Assembly (NCBI RefSeq): GCF_009689585.1
Contig: NZ_AP018694.1
Location: forward strand, 186,001 to 250,000
Length of the DNA: 64,000 bases
Origin: Aquipluma nitroreducens
GTDB lineage: Bacteria > Bacteroidota > Bacteroidia > Bacteroidales > Prolixibacteraceae
Reading direction: 5' to 3'
Below the pieces are notes generated by a model. It was not told the DNA's origin. It worked only from the letters and a program-made list of their open reading frames with translations, and did no database searches. A program made the translations under genes and the position numbers. Shown here one piece after another: positions 8,158-16,273 of this stretch (the first letter of the stretch is position 1; each line of letters starts with the position of its first letter).

Positions 8158-8499
8158 ATGGAAGATAATGAAAACATCATTGAAACACTTTTGGAGAGAG
8201 CCACGGAATATGGCAAATCCGGCTACGAATTGGCAAAACTAAAAGCTCTGGATAAATCGTCGGATGTGCTGTCTACCTTAACTGCAAATTCTGTCGTTCT
8301 GATCATCCTTTCGTCATTTATACTTTTTCTGAATTTAGGATTGGCTTTCTGGCTGGGAGAAATTCTTGGAAGGATTTACTTCGGATTCTTTGTGGTAGCA
8401 GCCTTTTATGGCATTTCGGGAATTCTGATTTATTTCTTTTTACACGACTGGATTAAGAAAGTTGTCAGCAGTAAATTCATTAACCAGGTCCTAAAATGA
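8158..8499 (+). CDS. phage-holin-like family membrane protein (holin X / superfamily III type)
   Basis: This 113-aa protein has a polar helix (about 1-40, ETLLERATEYGKSGYELAKLKALDK), two membrane helices (about 46-70 and 77-100) and a basic C-terminus. The arrangement matches the 'putative Actinobacterial Holin-X, holin superfamily III' group. In chromosomal stress loci, as here with CsbD and YtxH, these proteins are not lysis proteins and their role is unknown. The next gene starts 6 bp after the stop. Confidence 0.75.
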   Translation: MEDNENIIETLLERATEYGKSGYELAKLKALDKSSDVLSTLTANSVVLIILSSFILFLNLGLAFWLGEILGRIYFGFFVVAAFYGISGILIYFFLHDWIKKVVSSKFINQVLK

Positions 8500-8505
8500 A
8501 ATGTT

Positions 8506-8895
8506 ATGGAAAATATCAAAACATCTGTTGAGCTTAAAGAAGCGATCAAGCTTTTGGAACTCGAACATACCTACAAGGGTCAACTGTTAAAGGAACAGCT
8601 ACTGCTCGTTCACGAAAGTTTAAAACCCGCGAACCTGATTAAAAGCGTCATTTCTGATGTAACCTCATCGCCATATTTGGTTGATAATCTTCTGGGTGCA
8701 ACTGTTGGTTTAGCTTCAGGATATCTTACAAGAGTCGTAACCGTTGGTTCAACAGGAAATGCATTCAAAAAACTCCTTGGCACGATTCTTCAGTTTGGAG
8801 TTACAAATGTGGTAGCTCAGCATACTGACACCATTAAGTCAATCGGTCAGTTTATTTATCAACATTTTCTTAAGGGAGAAAACAGGAACACTTAA
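8506..8895 (+). CDS. hypothetical protein of the stress operon
   Basis: This 129-aa protein has an amphipathic N-terminus (SVELKEAIKLLELEHTYKGQLLKEQLLLVHESLKP) and a glycine-rich hydrophobic middle (LGATVGLASGYLTRVVTVGS) that may be membrane-embedded. I recognise no named domain. It lies 6 bp after the holin-like gene and 5 bp before the permease gene, so it is clearly part of the same operon. Confidence 0.75.
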   Translation: MENIKTSVELKEAIKLLELEHTYKGQLLKEQLLLVHESLKPANLIKSVISDVTSSPYLVDNLLGATVGLASGYLTRVVTVGSTGNAFKKLLGTILQFGVTNVVAQHTDTIKSIGQFIYQHFLKGENRNT

Positions 8896-8900
8896 AACCA

Positions 8901-10001
8901 ATGATAACCAGAGAAATACAATTACCGTTTTATGTCAAAGCTTCACTTCTTTCAGTTGGTTTGTTTGCCTTTGTTGCGATGCTTTACATTGCCCAGAGTA
9001 TTATTATTCCGTTCGTTTTCTCAATCATTTTGGCAATTGTACTTCACCCGGTCGTAAACTTCTTCGTGAAAAAAAAATTTAACAGGGTCGTAGCCATCGT
9101 TCTTGCCTTGGCTCTGTTTATTCTGGTAATTGCCTTATTTGGCGCTTTTATGTTTTCACGAGCTATGCAGTTTAAAGAAACATGGCCTATTCTGGTTGAA
9201 AGGTTCACCGAGCTCTTCAATGAAGCCACTGCCTGGGCTTCAGGTTATTTTGACATCAGCCCGGAAAAAATAACGATATGGTTTACCAAATCGAAAGTGG
9301 ATGTTATCGACTCAAGCGGTGTTGCAGTAGGACAAACATTGATCAATGTTGGCAGTGGGTTGGTCATGCTCTTTATCATACCGGTGTACATTTTCATGCT
9401 TCTTTTTTATCATCCGCTTTTGCTCGAATTTATCCGGAGATTGTTCGGGGCCGACAATCGCAAAATGGTCAGTCAAATAGTTACTGAAATCAAAAATATA
9501 ATTCAGAAATACCTGACGGGTTTGTTTCTGGAAGTTGTCATCGTATCAGTTCTTCATTCGGTAGGCCTTTTACTACTTGGCGTTCCCTATGCCATTTTGC
9601 TTGGCATCCTTGGCGCACTGCTTAATCTCATTCCCTACCTCGGCGGAATAGTCTCGGTAGCCCTGCCGATGATGGTGGCGCTGGCGACAAAAACATCGCC
9701 ATGGGTTGCAGTTTATGTGCTTTTGGTTTATTACGTTATACAATTGATTGACAACAATTACATCATTCCCAAGATCGTTGCTTCCAAAGTGAGAATCAAT
9801 GCACTGGTTTCTATCATTGTTGTTCTGGCATTCGGGGCGTTATGGGGTATTCCCGGAATGTTTATTTCCATTCCAATGACCGCAATCATCAAAGTTATTT
9901 TCGATCACATCGAATCCTTAAAACCATGGGGTTATGTATTGGGCGATACCATGCCACCCAGAATCAACATAAAACCCATTTTAGATAAAATACTCAAGTA
10001 A
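8901..10001 (+). CDS. AI-2E family permease
   Basis: This 366-aa polytopic inner-membrane protein belongs to the AI-2E transporter family (PF01594). It has an N-terminal helix pair, a soluble segment at about 95-140, and the conserved C-terminal block LLGVPYAILLGILGALLNLIPYLGGIV...IDNNYIIPKIV. Family members export autoinducer-2 or act as Na+/H+ antiporters; the substrate here cannot be told. It is the last gene of the operon begun at 7482. Confidence 0.88.
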   Translation: MITREIQLPFYVKASLLSVGLFAFVAMLYIAQSIIIPFVFSIILAIVLHPVVNFFVKKKFNRVVAIVLALALFILVIALFGAFMFSRAMQFKETWPILVERFTELFNEATAWASGYFDISPEKITIWFTKSKVDVIDSSGVAVGQTLINVGSGLVMLFIIPVYIFMLLFYHPLLLEFIRRLFGADNRKMVSQIVTEIKNIIQKYLTGLFLEVVIVSVLHSVGLLLLGVPYAILLGILGALLNLIPYLGGIVSVALPMMVALATKTSPWVAVYVLLVYYVIQLIDNNYIIPKIVASKVRINALVSIIVVLAFGALWGIPGMFISIPMTAIIKVIFDHIESLKPWGYVLGDTMPPRINIKPILDKILK

Positions 10002-10218
10002 ACAAATCATTAGTTTTAAAAAACCAGTTAAAGATGATTTTGAATCCGACCATTGTCCGTTTTATTTGATATTTAAATGACAATTATTCAAAGAGATTGT
10101 CTGCATTAGGTCGTTGAAACAACTTATTATTTTATTAAAAGTTCACTCAACACATCCGGAATAGATTGATGGATGTTACAACCGGTTGGAAGAACAGCAT
10201 ATACCCCTTAAACAGAAT

Positions 10219-10283
10219 GTGTGAATGATGTAACTTATTTACAGAATAGTATAACAAGTTGCAAAGCTGAGCCCGTACCTTTA
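10219..10283 (+). promoter_or_regulatory. 21-bp direct-repeat operator and -7 box, copy 4
   Basis: GTGTGAATGATGTAACT begins at 10219. Half-sites start at 10229 (TGTAAC) and 10250 (TATAAC). A TTTA -7 box is at 10280-10283, 25 bp after the second half-site. It precedes the secreted small protein at 10313. The 10002-10218 stretch upstream shows nothing else. Confidence 0.75.
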
Positions 10284-10312
10284 GCTAAATCAAATCATTA
10301 AAAAATCATAAA

Positions 10313-10630
10313 ATGAAAAAGACAATTTTTATTGCGCTCCTGATGATTTTCACATTGGGTGCAACGACAACCTTCGCAAGTAAGGCTGATCTGAAATCCA
10401 CGACTCCTGTTGCTACTGAGAATAAATTATCGACAGAAGAATTAAGTAAGATGAAAAACCGTGTGGAAGAGATTCGTACCATCGATAAATCGGACATGAC
10501 CGTTTCTGAAAAGCGTGAACTCAGAAAAGAAAGCAAGGGAATTAAAGAAAATGTACGTAAAAGCGGTGGAGTCATTTATATTGGAGGGACTACTCTTTTA
10601 TTGATCATTATCATCATCCTTCTGGTTTGA
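10313..10630 (+). CDS. small exported protein with C-terminal membrane helix
   Basis: This 105-aa protein starts with a signal peptide (MKKTIFIALLMIFTLGATTTFAS). A charged, helical middle (STEELSKMKNRVEEIRTIDKSDMTVSEKRELRKESKGIKENV) is followed by a short C-terminal membrane helix (GGVIYIGGTTLLLIIIIILLV). This layout is common in Bacteroidetes and its function is not known. It is the first gene after operator copy 4. Confidence 0.78.
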   Translation: MKKTIFIALLMIFTLGATTTFASKADLKSTTPVATENKLSTEELSKMKNRVEEIRTIDKSDMTVSEKRELRKESKGIKENVRKSGGVIYIGGTTLLLIIIIILLV

Positions 10631-10713
10631 TACAAGCCTGAATATTCAAATGCTTTTGCCTGAAATCGTATTGGAAAGTAGTTTTATTGTATGCTAAGTG
10701 AAAATCAAATCCG

Positions 10714-13700
10714 ATGAGGACATTACCAGTTAAAACCGGAATTAAGCGGGAAAAACAAATCAAAGCATATACTGTTATTCAACTGTTTATCATTTCGATG
10801 CGTACCAGATCGGTAAGAAAGCGATTCCTGAATTTTTATAATCCTGTCCTGCCGGGAACAAGTGGGTCAAAACCCAATGATGCAAACATATTTCATAATA
10901 AATTTTCATTGATTGTCAGGCAGCTCGTTTTTAGCTGCCTGATAACTTTTGTATTTGTACCCAATGTCGGAGCACAGGAATATTTCCAGCAGGAAGTCAA
11001 TTTCAAGATAAACGTCACGCTCAACGATCAGCGCCACGAATTAAGTGCATTCGAAACCATTGAGTACATCAACAACTATCCCGATACCTTAAAACTTCTT
11101 TATTTTCACCTCTGGGCCAATGGTTATTCCAATAATAAAACAGAATTAGCCAAACAGTTATTTAATTTGAAGGGCAAAGCAAAGCTGTTCAAAGACCCTG
11201 AATTGAGAGGATACATTGACTCGCTGGACTTTAAAATTGACGATCAGCCTGTTCAATGGAATTTATTGCCAGGTCAGCCCGACATTTGCCGAATCATTCT
11301 GTATAAGCCGCTCCCACCTCATGATACCATACAAATATCCACTCCTTTTCGAGTGAAAATTCCCAAAGGAGTGACTTCCCGATTAGGGCATATCGGTGAA
11401 TCTTACCAGATTTCACAGTGGTTTCCAAAACCTGCAGTTTACGACCAGTCCGGCTGGCATCAAATGGCCTATCAGGATCAAGGTGAGTTTTATTCCGAAT
11501 TTGGAAGCTTCGACGTAAGTATTACATTGCCATCTAATTACATTGTAGGCGCCACCGGAAATCTGCAAAATCCGGAGGAATCCAACATGCTTGAACAGCT
11601 TGCAGCAGACACTACCTGGATTAAAAATATTGGCACCGAAGCTGACTTTCCGCCATCATCCCAACAGATGAAAACACTCCGCTATACTGAAAATAAAATC
11701 CACGATTTTGCCTGGTTTGCCGATAAACGATTCCATGTGTTAAAAGGAAAAGTAAAACTTCCCGACTCCGGAAGGGAGGTAACCTCCTGGGTGATGTTTA
11801 CCGATCAGCAGGCCGAACTTTGGAAAAATGCTATTCCCTATGTAAATCATTCCATTGAATATTTCTCAAAATGGATTGGCGATTATCCTTATCAAAACTG
11901 TACCGCGGTGCAAAGCGCCCTGAATGCGGGCGACGGGATGGAATATCCCGGGATAACGGTAATTGGAATGGCCAAAGATGCCTACGCACTGGATGAAGTG
12001 ATCGCTCATGAAATTGCCCACAATTGGTTTTACAGCGCATTGGGGTCGAATGAGCGAAAGTACCCCTTTTTGGACGAAGGAATCACCAGTACGTATGAAC
12101 AGCAATACATGCACGAAAGATATCCGCAAAAAAAACTTTGGGAAACCAATGTCCGGAACCCGAAACTGGCAAAATTTTTCCACATCGATCAAATGCCGGT
12201 AAAACAAATGCGCGAACTCGAATGGCTTTCTCAAGCCCGCGACAATCTCGAACAACCCGTAAATCTCCCGGCTGACGATTACAACACACTTAATTACAGC
12301 CTGATGATATACAACAAAGCTGCGATGGGTTTTAACTACCTGAGAGCTTACCTTGGAGACTCGCTGTTTGATTTGGTCATGCATGATTATTACCGGCAGT
12401 GGAAATTTAAACATCCCCAACCCGACGATCTTCAGGAGGTATTTGAAACCAATACGGGCAAAGATTTAACCTGGTTTTTTATTGATTTTCTGGGAACTAA
12501 CAAGCGAATGGATTACAACATCCTGAGCTTTGCAAATCATCAGTTACTCATAAAAAACAAGGGAGAATTGGTATCGCCATTGGTTATCTCCGGAATGATT
12601 GGCGATTCCATCTGTTTCGAAAAATGGGTTGATGGTTTTGAAGGGCAAAAAGAAATCGATATTCCGGATGGAAATTATACGCAACTGAAAATTGACCCCC
12701 AACATGTAACTCCTGAACTTTTCAGGCTCAACAATAACATCCGGACATCCGGAATTTTTCCAAAATCAGATCCACTCCGGACACAACTTTATTTTTCGCT
12801 GGAAGATCCCGAAAAACGATATCTGATGTATATTCCGGTCGTTAACTGGACGCGTGAAAATGGTTTTATGCTGGGCATAGCTTTGCATAACGGCATTCTT
12901 ACCCCAAAGCCATTTCAATATTTTGTGGTACCATTTTATACGTTTAATAATCCCGGTCTGGCAGGATATGGGAAGCTTTCGTGGAATATAACTCCATACG
13001 ATAAATTCGTCAGGAAGGCCACAATTTCGATCGAAGGAACACAATTCGGCGCTCCTGAAAATCAAAATTATCAAAAAATAAAAACCGGATTAGATCTATC
13101 CTTCAGGTCGAAACAATTGAATAATTCACTTACTCACAAAGCGTTTGGATACTACATTGCAGCATCTAACCTTTTTCAGATTGAACATCAGCAAAAGGCA
13201 AAAATGAATTCCTATCTGCAATTCGGTTATCAACTGGAAAAGCCTGGAAATGTCAATCCTTTCAGCCTGTTGGTTTTTTCCGAATCCAGTCAGTCCTATC
13301 TGAAAACATCTTTAGAGCTCAATTACCGGTTAAGTTACTACGGAAAGAAAAATGGTCTGGATATCCGGTTGTTTGCCGGAACCATGCTCAAAAGCGATCC
13401 GGCTATCCTGTTTTATTCATTTTCTGCAAGTGGCCGAAGCGGACCGGAAAAATATTTATATGAGGGCACATTCCCTGATCGTTTTAGCCGTTTCCCAACA
13501 ACTTTCTGGTCGCGGCAAATAAGCCTTTCCGAAGGTGGTTTGGTGTCGCCGGTTAACGATAAACTTGGTTTCAGTAAATGGCTTGTTTCGTTATCCGTCA
13601 CCAGCAATTTGCCGGGAAAAGCTGCCCATTTTCCTGTGAAGCCGTTTGTAAATCTTCTTCTGAACGATCACGGTACCGGAACAGAAACCGATTCGCCATT

Positions 13701-13884
13701 CTTTTTTGAGGCCGGCCTCAAAGCCGGAATGTGGAACTTTTTCGAGATTTATATTCCCGTGGTGGTTTCCGGAAATATTCAATCGATAACCGGATCTTTT
13801 AAAGACCGGATACGTCTGACTTTTAAGCTTGACGGATTTAATCAGCTCAAGCTGAATTCAGGAATCGGATTTGAAATCAAGTAA
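10714..13884 (+). CDS. M1-family metallopeptidase (aminopeptidase N-like), exported
   Basis: This large peptidase has the gluzincin site H432-E433-(IA)-H436 with second glutamate E455 in FLDEGI, and the upstream substrate-recognition motif GDGMEYPGI. The first about 65 residues are basic and atypical. The segment LIVRQLVFSCLITFVFVPNVGAQ looks like a signal peptide, so translation may really start near the TTG at 10909 or the ATG at 10798. After the peptidase part, about residues 600-1056 resemble a long beta-rich C-terminal region seen in Bacteroidetes members. It probably cleaves peptides in the periplasm or at the surface. Confidence 0.85.
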   Translation: MRTLPVKTGIKREKQIKAYTVIQLFIISMRTRSVRKRFLNFYNPVLPGTSGSKPNDANIFHNKFSLIVRQLVFSCLITFVFVPNVGAQEYFQQEVNFKINVTLNDQRHELSAFETIEYINNYPDTLKLLYFHLWANGYSNNKTELAKQLFNLKGKAKLFKDPELRGYIDSLDFKIDDQPVQWNLLPGQPDICRIILYKPLPPHDTIQISTPFRVKIPKGVTSRLGHIGESYQISQWFPKPAVYDQSGWHQMAYQDQGEFYSEFGSFDVSITLPSNYIVGATGNLQNPEESNMLEQLAADTTWIKNIGTEADFPPSSQQMKTLRYTENKIHDFAWFADKRFHVLKGKVKLPDSGREVTSWVMFTDQQAELWKNAIPYVNHSIEYFSKWIGDYPYQNCTAVQSALNAGDGMEYPGITVIGMAKDAYALDEVIAHEIAHNWFYSALGSNERKYPFLDEGITSTYEQQYMHERYPQKKLWETNVRNPKLAKFFHIDQMPVKQMRELEWLSQARDNLEQPVNLPADDYNTLNYSLMIYNKAAMGFNYLRAYLGDSLFDLVMHDYYRQWKFKHPQPDDLQEVFETNTGKDLTWFFIDFLGTNKRMDYNILSFANHQLLIKNKGELVSPLVISGMIGDSICFEKWVDGFEGQKEIDIPDGNYTQLKIDPQHVTPELFRLNNNIRTSGIFPKSDPLRTQLYFSLEDPEKRYLMYIPVVNWTRENGFMLGIALHNGILTPKPFQYFVVPFYTFNNPGLAGYGKLSWNITPYDKFVRKATISIEGTQFGAPENQNYQKIKTGLDLSFRSKQLNNSLTHKAFGYYIAASNLFQIEHQQKAKMNSYLQFGYQLEKPGNVNPFSLLVFSESSQSYLKTSLELNYRLSYYGKKNGLDIRLFAGTMLKSDPAILFYSFSASGRSGPEKYLYEGTFPDRFSRFPTTFWSRQISLSEGGLVSPVNDKLGFSKWLVSLSVTSNLPGKAAHFPVKPFVNLLLNDHGTGTETDSPFFFEAGLKAGMWNFFEIYIPVVVSGNIQSITGSFKDRIRLTFKLDGFNQLKLNSGIGFEIK

Positions 13885-13886
13885 AT

Positions 13887-13951
13887 GTGTGAATGATGTA
13901 ACTTTTTTCTGAAGTTGTATAACTCTTTCAAATTTGCTTAATTCACCTTTG
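13887..13951 (+). promoter_or_regulatory. 21-bp direct-repeat operator and -7 box, copy 5 (DUF3108 gene)
   Basis: GTGTGAATGATGTAACT begins 3 bp after the stop of the M1 gene. Half-sites start at 13897 (TGTAAC) and 13918 (TATAAC). The TTTG of the -7 box is at 13948-13951, 25 bp after the second half-site. The ATG of the next gene is at 13956, so the leader is nearly absent. Confidence 0.78.
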
Positions 13952-13955
13952 AAGT

Positions 13956-14741
13956 ATGAAAATTCGATTAGGCATACTCTTTATAATCTTGCTTCAGGGT
14001 TCGTATATCAATGCTCAGGAAATATTTTCCCCACAAGTAAAACCCAATACTGCATTTGGAAAGGACGAAAAACTTACGTATCAGATTAAGTATGGTTTTA
14101 TCGTTGGTGGAATAGCCACTCTTTCGCTTAACGAGGCCATCGAAAATGGAGAAAAGGTTTTTCATGCTTTGGCTGTTGGGAAAACTACCGGATTAGCCAA
14201 CACCATATACGGGGTTGAAGATACCTATGAAAGCTGGTTCGACAAAGCAACCAATTTGCCATTTAAATCGGTACGTAACATCCGTGAAGGTCGCTACCGG
14301 AAATATAATGAGGTAAGCTACAACCACAAGCATAATACGGTTCATTCAAAACTTTCAGGAGTTCATAGTGTCCCCGTAAAGATCCTTGATTTAACATCGA
14401 CCTTTTATTACCTGAGACGAGTCGATTGGTCAGTAATGAATAAAGGCGATGTCGTCTTTGTAAACATGTATTTTTCCGACGAAATATTTCCTTTTCGGAT
14501 TATATTTAAAGGAAAGGAAACCATCCAGACCAATTTCGGGAAAATAGAATGTTTTAAAATCATGCCAGTGGTCGAAGTTGGACGCATGTTTAAACGATCA
14601 GATGATCTGACCATTTGGTTGACTGACGATGACAATTGTATTCCTGTGCAGGTTAGAATGGACATTCGCATAGTTGGAAACGTATATTTGAAACTCATTA
14701 AATATGAGAATATCGCCAATCCATTGGCATCTCAGGAGTAA
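13956..14741 (+). CDS. DUF3108 domain protein, exported
   Basis: This 261-aa protein starts with a signal peptide (MKIRLGILFIILLQGSYINAQ). The body has the DUF3108 pattern GKDEKLTYQIKYGFIVGGIATLSL and, near the end, LTDDDNCIPVQVRMDI. DUF3108 proteins are periplasmic beta-rich proteins with no established function, sometimes found near lipid-transport genes. The ATG lies 4 bp after the -7 box of operator copy 5, so the transcript is leaderless or nearly so. Confidence 0.82.
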   Translation: MKIRLGILFIILLQGSYINAQEIFSPQVKPNTAFGKDEKLTYQIKYGFIVGGIATLSLNEAIENGEKVFHALAVGKTTGLANTIYGVEDTYESWFDKATNLPFKSVRNIREGRYRKYNEVSYNHKHNTVHSKLSGVHSVPVKILDLTSTFYYLRRVDWSVMNKGDVVFVNMYFSDEIFPFRIIFKGKETIQTNFGKIECFKIMPVVEVGRMFKRSDDLTIWLTDDDNCIPVQVRMDIRIVGNVYLKLIKYENIANPLASQE

Positions 14742-14913
14742 AAGGTTATTGCTTCAATCAAAAAAACAGCGTAAACAGGAAAGAACTCCTGGTATTATTT
14801 CATTGATTTCAGAGCCTACTGAACATTTGGAATGAATATTGATACATGGCTAACAAATCTGTTGCTATAAATTAGTACAATTAATCCTCATATTAACACG
14901 AAACTCAAAAAAC

Positions 14914-15441
14914 ATGAAAACAAGAACTATTTTATTTAGCTTTTTAATTGCATCGTCTGCATTTCTGTGGACTGGTTGCAGCCAGGAAGGACCACAAGGG
15001 CCCGCGGGCCTCGATGGAAACGCAAATGTAATCGCCTCGCAATGGTACTCACCAACCGCGTGGGATGGCTCATCAGGCGATTGGTATTTCGACGTTACGA
15101 ATTCAGCCATTTCGCAGGATATTGTTGAAAGTGGAGCAATATTAGCTTATGTAAGTTTACCGGGCGACCTTTACAACGAATATACAGTCAGACCTTTACC
15201 TGCTTACGCGGTCGGCGCCAATTGGGACTTTTTACTCCCCAATGATGGTCAGTCCTACGGCACAATCGAATTTACCTCCGACATGGTGAACAGGCCAGGC
15301 ACATCGGGTTATAATTTCAGATTTATACTGATCCCTTCGAACTATAGCTTGAAATCGGCCTCGCTAAATGCTCCCGGGTTAAATGATCTCAGGAAAATGT
15401 CCTATAAAGAGGTTTGCAATTTATTGGGGATCAAAGAATAA
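14914..15441 (+). CDS. lipoprotein with a short collagen-like tract
   Basis: This 175-aa protein has a lipoprotein signal peptide with lipobox LWTGC (C22), directly followed by GPQGPAGLDG, a short Gly-X-Y tract common in Bacteroidetes lipoproteins. The rest (SQWYSPTAWDG...) is beta-rich and of unknown function. A strong terminator follows at 15502. Confidence 0.8.
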   Translation: MKTRTILFSFLIASSAFLWTGCSQEGPQGPAGLDGNANVIASQWYSPTAWDGSSGDWYFDVTNSAISQDIVESGAILAYVSLPGDLYNEYTVRPLPAYAVGANWDFLLPNDGQSYGTIEFTSDMVNRPGTSGYNFRFILIPSNYSLKSASLNAPGLNDLRKMSYKEVCNLLGIKE

Positions 15442-15501
15442 TACCTGAAAGCTTTTAAATTTCGCTGATTTGGAATATTGTCTATTTCGAAGTATCAATA
15501 T

Positions 15502-15540
15502 AGCCGTCACAAAATATACAGGTGACGGCCTCTTTTTTTT
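15502..15540 (+). terminator. rho-independent terminator after the collagen-like lipoprotein
   Basis: AGCCGTCAC (from 15502) pairs with GTGACGGC (from 15522), and the stem is followed directly by CTC and a run of eight T. It separates the lipoprotein gene from operator copy 6. Confidence 0.85.
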
Positions 15541-15562
15541 ATCGGGATTGAAAAGCCTAAAG

Positions 15563-15628
15563 GTGTGAATCATGTAACTTTTCCCTGAAATTATGTAACA
15601 CCTTTCAGTAAAAATTGGCTCATATTTA
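15563..15628 (+). promoter_or_regulatory. 21-bp direct-repeat operator and -7 box, copy 6 (HEAT protein)
   Basis: GTGTGAATCATGTAACT begins at 15563. TGTAAC half-sites start at 15573 and 15594. A TTTA -7 box is at 15625-15628, 26 bp after the second half-site. It precedes the HEAT-repeat gene at 15670. Confidence 0.78.
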
Positions 15629-15669
15629 CGGCGTTACTGATTAAACTTTCCATTAAAAAAACAGAAACA

Positions 15670-16188
15670 ATGTTCGAACGAAATCAATCCGGGATAAGCA
15701 TGCAATCTTTAGTTAATCAGCTCGAAAATGAAGATATCAAGGTTCGCACCAGAGCCCGTAAATCGCTGGTTACAATTGGCAAACAAGCTGTTCCGCCATT
15801 GTGCCTGGTGCTTGAAAATTCAAAAGTATACAAAGCCCGTTGGGAAGCGGCCAAAGCGCTCAGTGAAATTGCCGATCTGAAATCAATATCCACGATGGTT
15901 AAGGCACTGGAAGATCCGGAAAGCGATGTGGCCTGGCTGGCGGCGAAAACGTTGGAGAAATTCAGAAAGGCTGCATGGCCGGAACTGTTGCGCGCTCTGG
16001 TTGATCGGGGGACAGATTCTGTTTTGCTGCAACATGGCGCTCACCATATTCTTCGGAAACAGAAAGTGGAAGACTATAACGATCTGTTGGATATACTTCG
16101 CACTGCACTCGAAAAGGGATCTGTTCCCGAAAGTATTTCACCAGCCGCATATCAACTATTGGAGAGGATAAAAAGCAGAAGGGGTTAG
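15670..16188 (+). CDS. HEAT-repeat protein
   Basis: This 172-aa protein has about four helical repeats of HEAT/PBS-lyase type, for example IKVRTRARKSLVTIGKQAVPPL, YKARWEAAKALSEIADLKSI and SDVAWLAAKTLEKFRKAAWPEL. There is no signal peptide, so it is cytosolic and probably a scaffold or binding protein with an unknown partner. The gene lies immediately before the tamB-like gene and is under operator copy 6. Confidence 0.82.
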   Translation: MFERNQSGISMQSLVNQLENEDIKVRTRARKSLVTIGKQAVPPLCLVLENSKVYKARWEAAKALSEIADLKSISTMVKALEDPESDVAWLAAKTLEKFRKAAWPELLRALVDRGTDSVLLQHGAHHILRKQKVEDYNDLLDILRTALEKGSVPESISPAAYQLLERIKSRRG

Positions 16189-16273
16189 GATAATTTACAA
16201 TCTGGAAAAACTTTATCTTTAGTTTAAAGTTATTGTTATACTAAAGGATAAGATCTCTATAATAAACAGTTGA

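Noticed and set aside
8158-8499. Holin-like gene as evidence of a prophage
   Set aside because: No phage genes are nearby. The neighbours are chromosomal stress genes, and the family is common outside phages.
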